This document shows, in pieces, positions 20,360-31,699 of a stretch of DNA of 64,000 bases (position 1 is the first letter of the stretch; the number at the start of each line of letters is the position of its first letter). The stretch is taken from contig CM055103.1 in the NCBI GenBank assembly GCA_029204225.1, positions 5,702,852 through 5,766,851 on the forward strand, given 5' to 3'. The translations under genes were made by a program, and so were the position numbers. Origin of the DNA: Diphasiastrum complanatum. Its lineage: Eukaryota; Streptophyta; Lycopodiopsida; Lycopodiales; Lycopodiaceae. The notes below the pieces were generated by a model. That model was not told the DNA's origin and made no database searches. It saw only the letters and a list, made by a program, of their open reading frames with translations.

Positions 20360-20377
20360 GATATCGCTCTGATACCA
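20360..20377 (-). other. Primer-binding site of element A1
   Basis: On the minus strand TGGTATCAGAGCGATAT follows the LTR end at once and is complementary to the 3' end of initiator tRNA-Met, as usual in plant copia elements. Confidence 0.85.
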
Positions 20378-21296
20378 TGTTGGAAAGAGGGAGGTGAAAT
20401 GAGTCTGTTCAATAAGTCGAAGACTGTAAGTGACCTATCGAGCACAACAGAATAAGCCTTTTTTCCTAGTGCAACACTACGCCTATTAATATTGAACAAA
20501 GCTATAATGACAGAAGTTATGTTCAATCTTTTGGCGACCAACTTTGAAATCGTTAGCACTAAAGTGGTTTTTTAGCCAAACAATGATGGTGTTGATGTAT
20601 TCAACAAAACAGACAAAAACAATAAGAGATTTATCGGGTACAAATAACTACAGAGAAGCATATATTCTAACATGATACTGAACGTAATAAGAAGATAGAT
20701 TGATTCAGTAAGTGACATCTACAAATCAAATGATGAGAGCACAAACCAATAACGGACGATATTGCTGCGTACTCTAAGCTATCTTTGAGTAACTGAAAAC
20801 TCTGTTTGTTGCACTTCCGCTAATAAGCAGTAAGCGTGAATAACAATACTCTAATAGAGCTCTGAAAGAAAACTTCTAGAGACATTAAGAAGTCTTTGAT
20901 GATCAGTTATTTATACTAAGCAATTAATACGTATATAGTAGGCTAGCTGATCAGGCCGCAGTCGCATTTGGTAAATGGCCGTAATGCGCTAGCATCCATC
21001 TAGTCAGGACTTCTCGTAAATTTACTTGCAAAGTAGTTAGGGCAAGTCTTTAGCTTCAAATAAAGTGGAACAATAACTGTCATTCTTCGACATGGTCGAC
21101 TTCTTTGACTTTTGTTGTGCGTCGTCGATAAGTCGAATGATGGTAAATATGTCGGAACCACCTGTTAAGTGATTCCTGAGTATTTTTGCAGATTGTGTAG
21201 AAACACGAATAAAATTGCAAAACTGGATAATAACGTGGATGAAGATTAAAAATTGATTATTTGGATGAATCACTCCGATAGTAGAATAATCCAACA
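20378..21296 (-). repeat. Element A1 5' LTR, full length (919 bp)
   Basis: Bounded by TGTTGG at 20378 and CCAACA at 21296 on the + strand. A TATA box (TATTTATA on +) is at 20908-20915. It matches 18172-18575 over its right 400 bp. Confidence 0.88.
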
Positions 21297-23680
21297 AGTT
21301 TTTCTCATGAGGTGAATTCTATAGGCTTGGAATACCTCACCCATCGAACATGCTTTTATATTCTATATGCACTGATCTTGAACGTCATACACAGTCCAAA
21401 AGAAAATTTGGCGATCATTGATCCTAATGATTTTAAGGTGGAGAGGATTTTGAATTGCTTAATTCTGAGAACTCTGAAATGATACGATTTTTTTTTTCAT
21501 AATGCAAGTTCTTGGGTAGTTCCTAAAGAAGAGGATGATCAGAATGATAAGTAGCATGATGGCTGCCATTTTGAAGCTACCTCTTTGGAACGTAAGGAGA
21601 GTATGCATCTAAAATTAACAATTTGCCTTGTTGAGTAACAATACTACGGCCTGAAAGTGCATTCAATTCATGTTGAGGAGGTGAAATAGTGAGCATTTTT
21701 ATTTATTGGAGATTCTTTGCACCCTGCCTTTCTTTGTAGGGACGACTTAACAATCATGTGCAACATTGACATGCTTGTATTTTAGCTTTACTTCAAATGA
21801 ATTTAACAAACTATTTTTATTTGTATTTTAAGCTTGTAGGGTTGACATGTGGATATTTCAAAGCTTATTTTTTTGAGGTTTTTTTTTTTGAGGTATCGGC
21901 TTTACACTTGCTTTAATAAATAATGAAAAAAGTTATTATTCCCTATTTGGAATGAGGCCTATTTTGCATTGGTTCTTAAACAAGATAGAAGATCTTGAAA
22001 GCCAATGAAACCAAGTGTTCAAAATCTTCGAATCCCAATGATGCATTTCGCCTTCTTGTTTGCTTTCTAAAACAAGAAATTGAGGCTTCTCATGTGGGTC
22101 ACCAAAATAGGTGAAGTCACATTTATGGATAACGTATACTGGCTGCGCTCAACAGTTTTATGCAGTTGGTGCAATTTGGAAGTGGTTGTGCATCATATAA
22201 TTTGGTTTGTTTTAAGTTGTAGAGAATTTATCATACAATCTGGTTGGTTTTCAATTGTAGACATGTTTTGGAGAAGGGGAAAATGGCAAGAAACTATGAA
22301 AAAGTGTTCAAATTAATTTTCATTTGAATAAAGACTTTAGAGAAGCACAATTTATGGATACGTCAAAAAGAGTACCACTTGGATACACATTCTAAAACAC
22401 AAACAAATTATGGAAAAGCTACAATATCATCTTCTCAATTATAACCATGAAGAAATATTCACCTTCTAAGACTTTCCAAGGATCGAGTATCGAGCAACAA
22501 ATTTTGAATCAATATAAAACTCAGAGTAGCCCCTCTAAACTCTATTGATATATGGTTTTTAACCTTCAAGCCACATTCTACAAGAGAATGATAAGCACAC
22601 GAAAAAGGCAAAATCTTAATCATTTGAACAATATTTGTAGGCATTGGGAGCCAGGTTCCGCTTGGTATCCTAGCTCCATGCACATGCTCGTAACTGCTAC
22701 TTCGAGCAAAGCAAAAAGCTATGTGAAGTAGGTAATTTATTAGCCAAATATGAAAACGTATGATATATTAGCAAAATAGATTTCAACATACTACATAATA
22801 GTTGACAAAATTCTGGATCGATGAGGAATGCACAACAAAATAGTTAATCTATGGATTGATGACTACATAGTTATCAATTGTCTTATAGTTAGTGATAGAA
22901 AAAAAAAACGTCCAACGCACATGCACACCAACACCTATCCAAATTGCAAATTGGGTTGTCGATGCAAGAGGACGCCACAAAGACGAGACACATGGTTTTT
23001 TGCAAGAAAATAGAATATTTAATATTTCTAACTTAAATCTTTAGGACATTTGTACATCCAGATGGACACAAACAAAGGTTAGCAATAAATATAAAATCGA
23101 GACAAGCACATCAAAATTTTTATGGACTAGATAATGAGTGTTAGGAGGCCCACTACTGTAAGGATATGATGGCAAGTCCTTGCGGTAGTGGTGAGAGGGG
23201 ACAAGCGTTGTTTTACATAATGTGTCTCAAAAACAATTGCAAAAATCTACATACATAACTTTCAAGATTCTGTCAATGATTCCATCTATAAGGGTTACTT
23301 GTTTTTAGCTTTGCCGCGATAGCTAGTTGTAAGCTATTATGACGATTTGCTAATGAGGTGTCACTTCTAGGTGACTTTGAGCATATAAGTGAGTGCTTTT
23401 TAAGATTTGATTTTTTTAGAGTGCAACTTTCATTTACTTCTTAACAAATATAAATGCTTTGCATAAGACACAAGCCTTGATGATATATCGATCACCTTGT
23501 TAAGGTTCAAGATTCTATTTATGATGACCAAATTTTTCAAGATTCCATCCATGGTCGATAAAATTTGTTGAAAAAAAAAAATGAGGTCCCATAATTAGCC
23601 CGAGGTAACACTAACACTGATCCTCAAACTCAATCTAGAGTGTTGATTCATGTAAGATTTGAGTAGGCTCACATTATGAT
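21297..23680. other. Intergenic, no supported gene
   Basis: AT-rich sequence with poly-T and poly-A runs. I see no domain, no LTR pair and no RNA gene. Short open frames here have no motif. Confidence 0.45.
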
Positions 23681-23766
23681 TGCCAAGGGATCTCCTCCAT
23701 TTCCATTTCGGACAAATGCCAAAAATGAGATTTCTCTTTATTCCTTTTAAATTGCATTATTATTAT

Positions 23767-23793
23767 TCTCTCTCTCTCTCTCTCTCTCTCTCT
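23767..23793. promoter_or_regulatory. (CT)n tract upstream of the thioesterase gene
   Basis: 27 bp of CT repeat about 205 bp before the ATG at 23999. Such CT-rich stretches are common in plant core promoters and 5' leaders; the role here is inference. TTTTTTCAG at 23964-23972 could be the acceptor of a 5' UTR intron. Confidence 0.4.
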
Positions 23794-23998
23794 TTTGATT
23801 TTTCTATATTCCGCAGTTGTTGGGACGGCAAAGCTAGCCTCGCTCCTCGCATAGATATCATTTCCTGCTCGATCCTATTGCCCTTCCTCTTCCTGTTGTT
23901 GTTTTGCGTATCTCACTAGAATGTAGGGGGATCGTGCATCTCGATCCCTGTAAGATTCATTGCTTTTTTCAGCTGGAATTGCTCTTGTACACTGGTAA

Positions 23999-24172
23999 AT
24001 GGCCTCTACTGCATCAGCTTCCACTCAACAGAAGCCTCAGGAGACAAGGGAGGAGCAGCAACGGAACCCTCCTCTTGGATATGATGTGCAGGACTATATT
24101 GGATTCAAATTTGAGTTCGCAACAGCCAAGGGCGTGCAAGGGCGCTTCACTGTCTCTGAACGAAGCTGCCAG
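23999..24172 (+). CDS. DHNAT: DHNA-CoA-type thioesterase, exon 1
   Basis: 58 codons starting MASTASASTQQKPQETREEQ. The recognisable part is LGYDVQDYIGFKFEFATAKG, then VQGRFTVSERSCQ, equal to the opening strands of the hotdog fold up to the SxxCCQPF position of plant DHNA-CoA thioesterases. The donor is CCAG/GTTTGG at 24173, phase 0. The first ATG after the CT-rich leader was taken as the start. Translation past the donor loses family similarity. Confidence 0.82.
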
Positions 24173-24593
24173 GTTTGGATTGACTCTGCAACTATGGTGG
24201 ACGTCTTCATTTTTAGCTTGCTCCTTTGTAAGCTTGCAAAAACCATTAAATATAAAATTGGGTTGGTCTCCAAGTTTCCGTGATAACATTCGCCATTACA
24301 CTTTTTTGGGCACTCGTTTGTGACATGTCTTGCTCCATGTAGCTAAAGCATAACACCATATACATTTTGTCCTGCAAAAGGAGGTCTACACGAGAGTCAC
24401 TACAATAAATGACGCACTTGAATCTGGATACACGTTTTTATTTATTCAGATGTTTCACAAGTCATGGTATTCTCCATTGAAACTGCAAAGATTTTGCTTT
24501 GTCCTAAAAAATCAAACACGTTTGTGTAGGTAGTTAGAATCGAAATCCTAGGAATGTTATAAAACCAGAATAATGAAGCTTTGTTGGCTGCAG

Positions 24594-24785
24594 CTTTATG
24601 GGGTCCTTCATGGAGGTATTTCAGCATTCCTTGCAGAGGACCTAGCTAGGTTGGGAGCATTGATTGCATCCAACTGGAAAAAAATTGATGGTGTCAAGCT
24701 TAGTGTCAACCATTTGCGTGCCATTCCAGTTGGTCAGGAGGTCATTGCCAGTGCCACTCCCCTCATGGTGGGGAACCGGATACAA
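24594..24785 (+). CDS. DHNAT: DHNA-CoA-type thioesterase, exon 2 (active-site exon)
   Basis: The acceptor GGCTGCAG ends at 24593; the exon is 64 codons, phase 0 at both ends. It reads LYGVLHGGISAFLAEDLARL, GALIASNWKKIDGVKLSVNH and LRAIPVGQEVIASATPLMVG. LHGG (residues 63-66) starts the central helix, and Glu73 sits where this thioesterase family has its catalytic acidic residue. The donor GTATTC at 24786 follows NRIQ. The family hydrolyses 1,4-dihydroxy-2-naphthoyl-CoA in phylloquinone (vitamin K1) synthesis. Confidence 0.88.
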
Positions 24786-25492
24786 GTATTCCCGATAAAC
24801 TCACAAATTAGCAGGATGCTTCCCTATTTCTGCAGTTTGTTTAGTATTCAGAGCTGTAATTCAGATATATTTTGTATCTTATTGCATTCATGTCTGCAGC
24901 TAGCTGACAGCTGTAAGAGATTTATTAGGGACCCGACTTGATTGCTATGCTTAGACATCAATTTGAGTCTGGTGCTAAATTCACTACTTTGCATATAAGT
25001 GCATAATCAGTTTGCACATACCAATTTTGAATTTGCACGACTGTGTTCAAAAGATTTGTGTACTTGCACACATGGATGTAAGCACATACTTGATGTAAGC
25101 ACAAGTGCCTGCATGGGTGAAATGTGCACCCAGCCCTCAGCGTGAAACCTTTTTTTGAATGGTATAGAATGCCATGAATGTTCATGCCAGTAATCTCTTC
25201 ATAATTTAGCTTTTGGGTGATTTGTATGAATCCTTTAGTAGAATTTTTTTTTGTATGGCTTAATTTTCTCAGATTTTAATGGCTACGAGAATGCAGTTTT
25301 TTGTATGCAATCAATATCTGGTTGATTCGATATTGAGAACAAAGAAAGTGCATGGCATCTTTCGAAGCTTTCTGTATCCTTGGGAAGGCTAGTCAGGGTT
25401 GTGGCTTTCAATTCGCTTGAAGTTTGTATAACAAGTGAGATTATATAATTAGATCATCTAAGAGCTGCTATTTGTGATGGTAATGTGATCAG

Positions 25493-25654
25493 GTTTGGGA
25501 TGTCAAATTCTCAACGTTGAAGCCAAAGGATACTTCTAATGACACCAGTCCTACAGAACTTTCTGTTGTTTCCAGAGTCACATTGATTGCTGGTGGATTG
25601 CCTTCTGAAGGGTCTTCTCAGAAAGACATGTTTGAGCAGTACTCTAAACTTTAA
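25493..25654 (+). CDS. DHNAT: DHNA-CoA-type thioesterase, exon 3 with peroxisomal SKL end
   Basis: After the acceptor GTGATCAG the exon reads VWDVKFSTLKPKDTSNDTSP, TELSVVSRVTLIAGGLPSEG and SSQKDMFEQYSKL with TAA at 25652-25654. IQ/VWDVKF and SRVTLI are the last strands of the hotdog fold. The gene gives 175 residues in all, close to plant DHNAT (about 155-160). The last three residues, SKL, are a canonical PTS1 signal, fitting the peroxisomal location of the plant enzyme. Acyl-CoA thioesterase of another substrate class remains possible. Confidence 0.85.
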   Translation, partial: VWDVKFSTLKPKDTSNDTSPTELSVVSRVTLIAGGLPSEGSSQKDMFEQYSKL

Positions 25655-26744
25655 AGACATCATCAAAAAACTCCAGTACTATTTTGCTGTATGTGTATAA
25701 ATACTGCCATGTTTAGACTCGTATGCAGTTGCTTTTGGATAGATTTCGGAGCATTGAGAAATTAACTTCAATGACTTTTTGTGGTTCAAAATTTATTAAC
25801 TTCGCTTGCCATATGCACACAAACTAGATATTGGAGTTCAAGTTTGTGTTTTAGCCCATATAAGAGGATTTGTGCAGCTTGGTGACGTTTCACTTCAGAA
25901 AGCACCAAATTTAATCTTAGTCTGTCTCATATTGCAAGAAGTCTTCTTGAGAAATGGCTGGGGCAAAGCTTCACACTAGCGTGATTTTGAAAGCACTGTA
26001 GTGGAGTGATGTAGCTGGTTCTCACCTTGGACAAAATGTCATGCTTGAAATTGTCTGGCAGGTCATAATTGTGTGCTTAAAAGAGTACATTGCAGAGGGA
26101 GACATTAGCTTTGGATCTGTGCCACATTTCTGGCCCTTAAATCTGTTTGTATGAGATCGATGAGATTTTTATAAAAAAAAATAAAAAAGATGTCTCAGTG
26201 TCCCACTGTAGCACAACAATCACACTTGGAGAGATCAATGACTTGAGAATGAGTTCAGGTTTAACCTGTTAACAAGTGTTACTGATGAGTTTAATGAATT
26301 TCCAGACATCTGGCCAGAGCAGGACTTCGAAAAGCAGCAGTGTAACTATAATGAAGTTATGATGACTGTCACAAGATCAAGTTATTAAATGAGTGCAACC
26401 CAATGATGAATTAATCTCCATATAAAAGTGATTTTGGAAAAGAAAATATTCTCTTGGAAAGTTAGTAATAATATTCACAAGTTAAAATGCACAATTTGAT
26501 ACCAAAAACAACATTCATAGATAGATAGTACATGAATATAAAATCTGAGTATTAGATGAAAAGACCAATTATCATTCCTTTTTCAATGAGCATCATAGCA
26601 TAATATTCTTTGCTGGAAATGAATTCCCATCTAAAACATATTCTCTATTACAGAGAGCTAATAAAAAATAATGATTCTTGACTTCACATCTCTTTAATAA
26701 GTATTTCTTCCACCTTACATCTACTTTTTGCCTCCAGTTTGTAT
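25655..26744. other. 3' flank of the thioesterase gene
   Basis: Contains the 3' UTR of gene 2. No second gene recognised. AT-rich further right. Confidence 0.4.
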
Positions 26745-26860
26745 GTTGATCTACCAAGCATCCTCGGGATGGAGGGAGATTGATTTTTTCGTTGGTTGTT
26801 TGTTGATCCACCAAGCATCCTCGGGATGGATGGAGATTGATTTTTTCATTAGTTGTTTTT
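26745..26860. repeat. Two-copy tandem repeat, period 57 bp
   Basis: GTTGATCYACCAAGCATCCT begins at 26745 and at 26802 and continues through GGAGATTGATTTTTTC in both copies. Confidence 0.85.
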
Positions 26861-26994
26861 GGATTGCTCTGGAGGAGTGCTTTATCCTCTTGACTTACTA
26901 TGCTAAGTTGCTTGTTTGTGGTGGCTTTTGTTCCTCTTTCTACTAAATTTGACAAGTTTAGATCCTTTAGGTTTGACTTGTCTGTCACCGACTT

Positions 26995-27699
26995 GCATTA
27001 ATTCATCAGCAAGTAATTTCTAAGAAGTCCTAAGTGGATGGATGCCAGCACATCACAGCCAACTAGATGATGCATTTGATGACCTAATTGCTTAGTATAA
27101 ATAGCTGCTCATACTTCTACCATAACAATTTCTTTAGAAGCATAGTTAGCATCTCTCTCAAGCCTGCGAGCTTGAACACTCTTGAGCATTCTAGCTCAGT
27201 TTTTTTAGAGTTGATTTAGAGTTTGCTATTGTGCTTACTGCTTATCAGCGAAAGTGCTTAATTCAGATAGAGTTACAGTTACTCAGAGATAGTTCAGAGC
27301 ACGCGACTTTGATCCACAATTCCTTTGTGCTCAATTCCATTCTGATTTGTTTCTTTTACTGAATTAATCTATCTTTTATTGCATTCAATATCATGTCAGT
27401 ATGAAGGCTTCTCTGTAATGCTTTTGTAACTGATAATCTCTTATTATTTGTCTGATAATTCAATGCTTTAATATTTGGCTACATAATCATTGTAGTACTA
27501 ATGATTTCAAAGTTAGTTACTATAAGATCGAACGTGATTTCTATCACTATTGTCTTGTTCGAAATTGATAGACGTAGTCATGCATAGATAAAGAGAAAGA
27601 TAGTTTATTTCACTGTGCACGATAAGTTTTTTTTCTTGTCGTTCAAATTCTTTTTATTCGATTCTATTTGACCTATCTTTTACATACCTCTTTCCAACA
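26995..27699 (+). repeat. Element G 5' LTR (left end truncated or unresolved)
   Basis: Homologous to the LTRs of F (46680-47144, 51162-51924) and A1. Shared parts include TATAAATAG (27096-27104), GAGCATTCTAGCTCAGTT and the end CTCTTTCCAACA at 27699. The primer-binding site TGGTATTAGAGC follows at 27700. I could not find the TGTTGG start on the left. Confidence 0.75.
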
Positions 27700-27870
27700 T
27701 GGTATTAGAGCATTGATTCTTCAAGGCCTAATACTATATTAGAGTGCAAGCTCTTATACTTGATATCTTTTGCGGTATCAAATTATTCTTCGGTTCGAAT
27801 CAATTTGTTTTGATATTAGAAAATTGATTTCCAATTTCTCTCTCTTAATGTTGACAGACTAAAGTTCTAG

Positions 27871-28260
27871 ATGGATTCTCAAAGTAAAACCGGTCTTATC
27901 ATCGACAAGCTGAATGGATCCAATTATCATTTATGGATGGACCTTGCTAATCACCAATGAGTTATGGGATGTTGTTACAAGTTTTGAAGTGAAGCCTGAT
28001 GACGATGAAGTCGACTCAAAGTGAAAATCGAAGGATGATAAAGCTTTTGCACTTATTATCCTCAATATATCAGATACTCAGATTGGCCACATAGCTGAAG
28101 CCAAAACTTCGAAAGAAGTTTGGGACATCCTGAGCTCACTATATGATGTGAGAGACGTAACTAGTTTAAGAATCTCTTGCAACAGATGGCTGTTGTCGGA
28201 TCAGTCATAGACGATCAAGACGCAATTATGACATTGCTTTCACATTAGGGAATATTAGAA
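27871..28260 (+). pseudogene. Element G Gag remnant
   Basis: Begins MDSQSKTGLIIDKLNGSNYH then LWM and, after a frameshift, LLITNELWDVVTSFEVKPDD. A further stretch, FALIILNISDTQIGHIAEAK then TSKEVWDILSSLYD, is the copia Gag core. Stops and deletions break it. Confidence 0.8.
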
Positions 28261-28604
28261 CTCAAAATGGGCCTTTGTCAAGATGTTGTTTTTGACTTCG
28301 CACGCTTTGAACGGGCTCATTCCAGAAAAGAAAAAGATCGGATAACATACATAGAAGCTCTTGGAAAGGCAGGATGATGGATTTCAAAGTATAACCTGCC
28401 AGTCAATCTATCATGAAAGTTTTAGTTCAGCATGCTTATCTTCACAATTCGCTCAACATTCATGATTTGAATCCAAATGACTGAAGAAAATGCAATTGTA
28501 AGTTTTCATATTTAATTTCTTTAGAGTTAGCATTTTCTTTAAATTAGATTTTTCTTGTGATATTTTTGATTTCGTGATCTTTTATTTCAAACTCCCTTGT
28601 CAAT

Positions 28605-28972
28605 TTGTTTTCTTTCTTTCTCGCGATATTGAATCGACGTGCGCCTTCACATACAGTGCATGGTCAGATTCATTTAGACACACTGAAGCGATATCAGCCT
28701 CTTTTGACGTGTGCTCGCAAAATTTTTTGGTCTTGTCATAATGATATCGGATCAAAGCGCGCAATCATTCAGTCATGTTTATGCAAAAAGAGAAGGAAAT
28801 TTGTATATCTTGAGTCAATATGCACTTTCTACAATGTGAGTAATTATAATGCCCAAATATGGCATCAAATATTAGGACACTTAAACACGAGAGCTATCTT
28901 GTACATGCATCACAATAGTCTGGTCAAGGATTTAAGCATAAATGCTACCTCCATAGACAATCTTGTGAAAAG
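28605..28972 (+). pseudogene. Element G pre-integrase region
   Basis: The frame contains YNAQIWHQILGHLNTRAILY MHHNSLV, the GAG-pre-integrase motif (LWHxRLGHxN). It is cut at 28974 by a solo LTR. Confidence 0.7.
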
Positions 28973-28973
28973 T

Positions 28974-29654
28974 ACAGTACTAAGGACCATAAATGGATCT
29001 TTGAATGATCCACAAGGTGATTGTATGCTTGTTAAACAATCTATCAGAAACTAGTCATCAGAAAACAAGATCTAGTTTAGCAGCTTGATAGGAAACAAGT
29101 AGAGACAATCAAAGCATTGATCAATTAGTATAATCCAACTCCATACGTGTGGAAATAAGGCTGTAGTACGGCCTGTAGACAGTGTTTACAAAGTGCCAAA
29201 GCTGGGTTTCATTGGAAAAATAGAGTAATCACCATACAATGAGAGGAAACTCGAGTTTCTCCTTGAGGCTCCAAAAAGTTTCTATCTTCTCACTATGGAG
29301 AATGGGAATACATAGTAAAACACACTTCCTTTGCAAAGTTAGGTGAAAATCCAGCATGTAATAAGGAAGTAGACTCCACTTTCTTGCCCTAATGTGAAAA
29401 CCCTAGCCTAGATCCAAGAGTCATGCTTGGTAGGTGCATGGTAGGTACAAATCTCATCATAAATCATGGTCTAGATCCTACAAAGTAGGAATCACTACCA
29501 AATAGACACAACCACTCCTCTTGACTCGTGGTAACCTACTTTAGGTGTGTATGTACAAGTGGCACTTTGGCCATTCAAGTAACCAACAAACAATATTGAC
29601 AAAATGTACAATATTCTACATGGCTAGATTTGCCAATGTAGGCAATTTTTCACA
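28974..29654 (-). repeat. Solo LTR of the element B family, 681 bp, minus orientation
   Basis: Starts TGTGAAAAGTACAGTACT and ends GGCAATTTTTCACA. It is the diverged reverse complement of the B LTRs (37811-38511, 41666-42345). The integrase frame of G resumes at once on the right. Flanking 5-mers AATCT and AATTG do not match well, so the target duplication has decayed or my ends are off by a few bases. Confidence 0.8.
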
Positions 29655-30460
29655 AATTGAACTGTCTATAAAATGTGTTGGAAAACAACCTAATCAAGAT
29701 TCTCAAAAGGGCAAGTCACTAGAGCTAAGTCCATTCTTGAATTGATACATAGTGATATGTGTGGCCCTATTAGCATACCCTCTCTAGGTTCTACAATATA
29801 TTTTATCACTTGATTGTTCGAGATTCACCAAGACAATGCTAATCAAGAACAAGTTTGAGGCATTCTATTACCTCAAATAATTCAAGTAGTTTCCTGAGAC
29901 ATGGACTAGTTGAAAGCTCAAGACCCTATGCACCAATTGTGGGGGAGAATACATGTCAGACAAAATATCAAACTATTTATCTTCATGTGACATACATCAT
30001 CAGTTCACCACCAGCTACATCTCACATCAGAATGGAATAGCTGAAAGAAATAATCGAACATTGCTAGGTGTAGCATGAACAATTCTATCGAATACTCAAC
30101 TGCCCAAGAAATTTTGGGCTGAAAAAGTTCTATCGCCTGCTATTTTCAAAACTATTCGAGCACCAAAGTAGCTGACTCAAAGACTCCTTTCAAAGCCTAC
30201 TATGGCTTAAAGCCGAGCTTTCGAGTGTTTAGTTGTCTATGCTACGTGCAAATCCCTTATAAAATGAGAAAGAAACTCGATTCTGTCAACTGTAAGAATA
30301 TCTTTATCGGGCACTCGACTTCACACAAAGCTTATCAAATCTACGATGTCAAATCAGGTTGAATTTCAGCCAGTCGAGATGCAATCTTCTTAGAAGACAA
30401 ATTCTTTGATTTCCAATACAAGAAACCAATGCAAGAGGTTGTTCCAACAACTCCAATCAC
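29655..30460 (+). pseudogene. Element G integrase remnant
   Basis: Contains GKSLRAKSILELIHSDMCGP-like sequence with the first catalytic Asp (HSDMCGPI), the region VGENTCQTKYQTI in place of DNGGEY, and HISYIS..AERNNRTLL with the Glu. The C-terminal part reads FRVFSCLCYVQIPYKMRKKL, IFIGHSTSHKAYQIYD and SRDAIFLEDKF. Frameshifts throughout. Confidence 0.8.
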
Positions 30461-30559
30461 CATCGACAGGCCTCGACCTATGAATGTTCCATCACCAGTT
30501 GAAGATATCCCAATTGCGCAACAAGGAGAGGCATCGACTCAATAGTAGACAATCAACAC

Positions 30560-30762
30560 ATTGTCATAGTACATGTCAAATCCAGGCCCACCACAATGGA
30601 AGGCTCTCCAAAGAGCATTGAGGTGCATACAAGCCATGAAGCACTATGCTTTGTTGGTGATGATCGGAATACAGAGAATGCACTAATTCTAAATGCCTAT
30701 TCCACTGGAGACCTGGATATTAGAAATCTACCTCTGGCTACTTATGTTTTCTTGCAGGAGGA
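30560..30762 (+). pseudogene. Left part of the copia host element K of nest K-D-A2
   Basis: An open stretch ending ...ATYVFLQEDP runs into the target duplication CCCAT at 30763-30767. The right side of the interrupted element appears at 36945 with copia RNase H sequence. I do not recognise the left residues themselves. Confidence 0.45.
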
Positions 30763-30767
30763 CCCAT

Positions 30768-30891
30768 TGTGAAAGATTTGAGATCCATTTAGATCCAAAT
30801 CTATAACTGATCTTTGGTTACAAAAACAAGCAACTCACCAATCTTGCCAATGTAGAAAAATCAACATCTACACTAAAAATAAGATGCAAAC
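30768..30891 (-). repeat. Element D 3' LTR remnant
   Basis: Starts TGTGAAAGATTTGAGATCC and matches 36208-36310 of the right LTR of D. It is then interrupted by element A2, and the rest of this LTR is not found on the far side, so it was already truncated. Confidence 0.85.
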
Positions 30892-31632
30892 TGTCAGAAA
30901 TGGTGAACTCCTGCAACTTTGTCGTAACACAAACAAGACACGAAGGTCAAACGAGAACAATTCACGATAGTCAACGTGTCTTTGACTCGAAGCATGAACG
31001 ATTCACGAATCAATCACGAATCACAAACACACCTCCAAGACCGCAAAACAAAAAGAACGAAACAAACGAAGAGAAATCCTTCGCGCTACCAGCTGGCAAC
31101 TCAACGGGCTTCATGCCTAGCTGAAACGAATAACAACGACGGAGACTAACTAACTAGTTGATTAGCGTTAACTAGTCTTGTGATTCTACGTTTAGCTATC
31201 TTGTAAACTTCACATAGTGGAGATATAAACGATCCTTTTTGGATCATGACCAATAAGTGAAAAAGAAGAGAGATAGTGAATACAGATATCTGTAAGAAAT
31301 AGAGAGAGACGTAGCGAATAGAGTAAGAAAGCAAAAATACCATAGTTGTGCATGAAAGTATACCAACGAGCAGAACACAACGAAAGAGCAGAGAGTCAAT
31401 CCGCCAATGAGTGAGACATTGACGATCTCGCTCTAAAACCAAACTAACAATATCTCGTGTATCTCTTGGCCTTGTGCTATGTCTCTTGATTGCTAGAATA
31501 AAATATGTTCTATGATGCGTAGTCGAGTGCCTGGGATCTCGTAAGAGCTTTCGCACAAAAATCAAAGACAGAAAATTGTTTGCGAATAAGAAGAGAGGAC
31601 GAACACGAAGAAAGAAAGAAACTTCCGCAACA
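30892..31632 (+). repeat. Element A2 5' LTR, 741 bp
   Basis: TGTCAGAAATGGTGAACTC to CTTCCGCAACA. Followed at 31633 by TGGTACCAAAGCC, a changed tRNA-Met-type primer-binding site. It matches 33850-34590 throughout with substitutions and small indels. Confidence 0.92.
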
Positions 31633-31699
31633 TGGTACCAAAGCCAACAGGTTATCACTACTGATATCCCAACAGTGATTCTTCCAGACAACACAATAT

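Larger units (their letters stand above)
18172..21296 (-). mobile_element. Element A1: internally deleted Ty1/copia retrotransposon
   Basis: Two LTRs in minus orientation (18172-18575 truncated; 20378-21296) flank 1.8 kb of internal sequence. The internal part has a primer-binding site complementary to initiator tRNA-Met, a long leader, the first ~60 Gag residues and then directly the last ~40 Pol residues. Protease, integrase, RT and most of RNase H are absent, so it would depend on another element. Its LTRs are related to those of elements F and G. Confidence 0.85.
26995..30762 (+). mobile_element. Element G: degenerate Ty1/copia retrotransposon
   Basis: LTR, primer-binding site and Gag start (27871) are followed by broken Gag, the pre-integrase region (28800-28970), a solo LTR insertion (28974-29654), and integrase remnants (29660-30460). 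Many stops and indels. Where G ends and the host element of D begins (about 30560-30762) is not clear; they may be one element. Confidence 0.7.

Noticed and set aside
24173-24283. Thioesterase exon 1 read through to 24283
   Set aside because: Sequence after SERSCQ loses similarity, and a GT donor fits exactly at 24173 with exon 2 continuing the fold.
24014-24289. Minus-strand frame over thioesterase exon 1
   Set aside because: Shadow of the real exon.
28974-29654. Perfect target duplication for this solo LTR
   Set aside because: Flanks AATCT and AATTG agree in only three of five bases.
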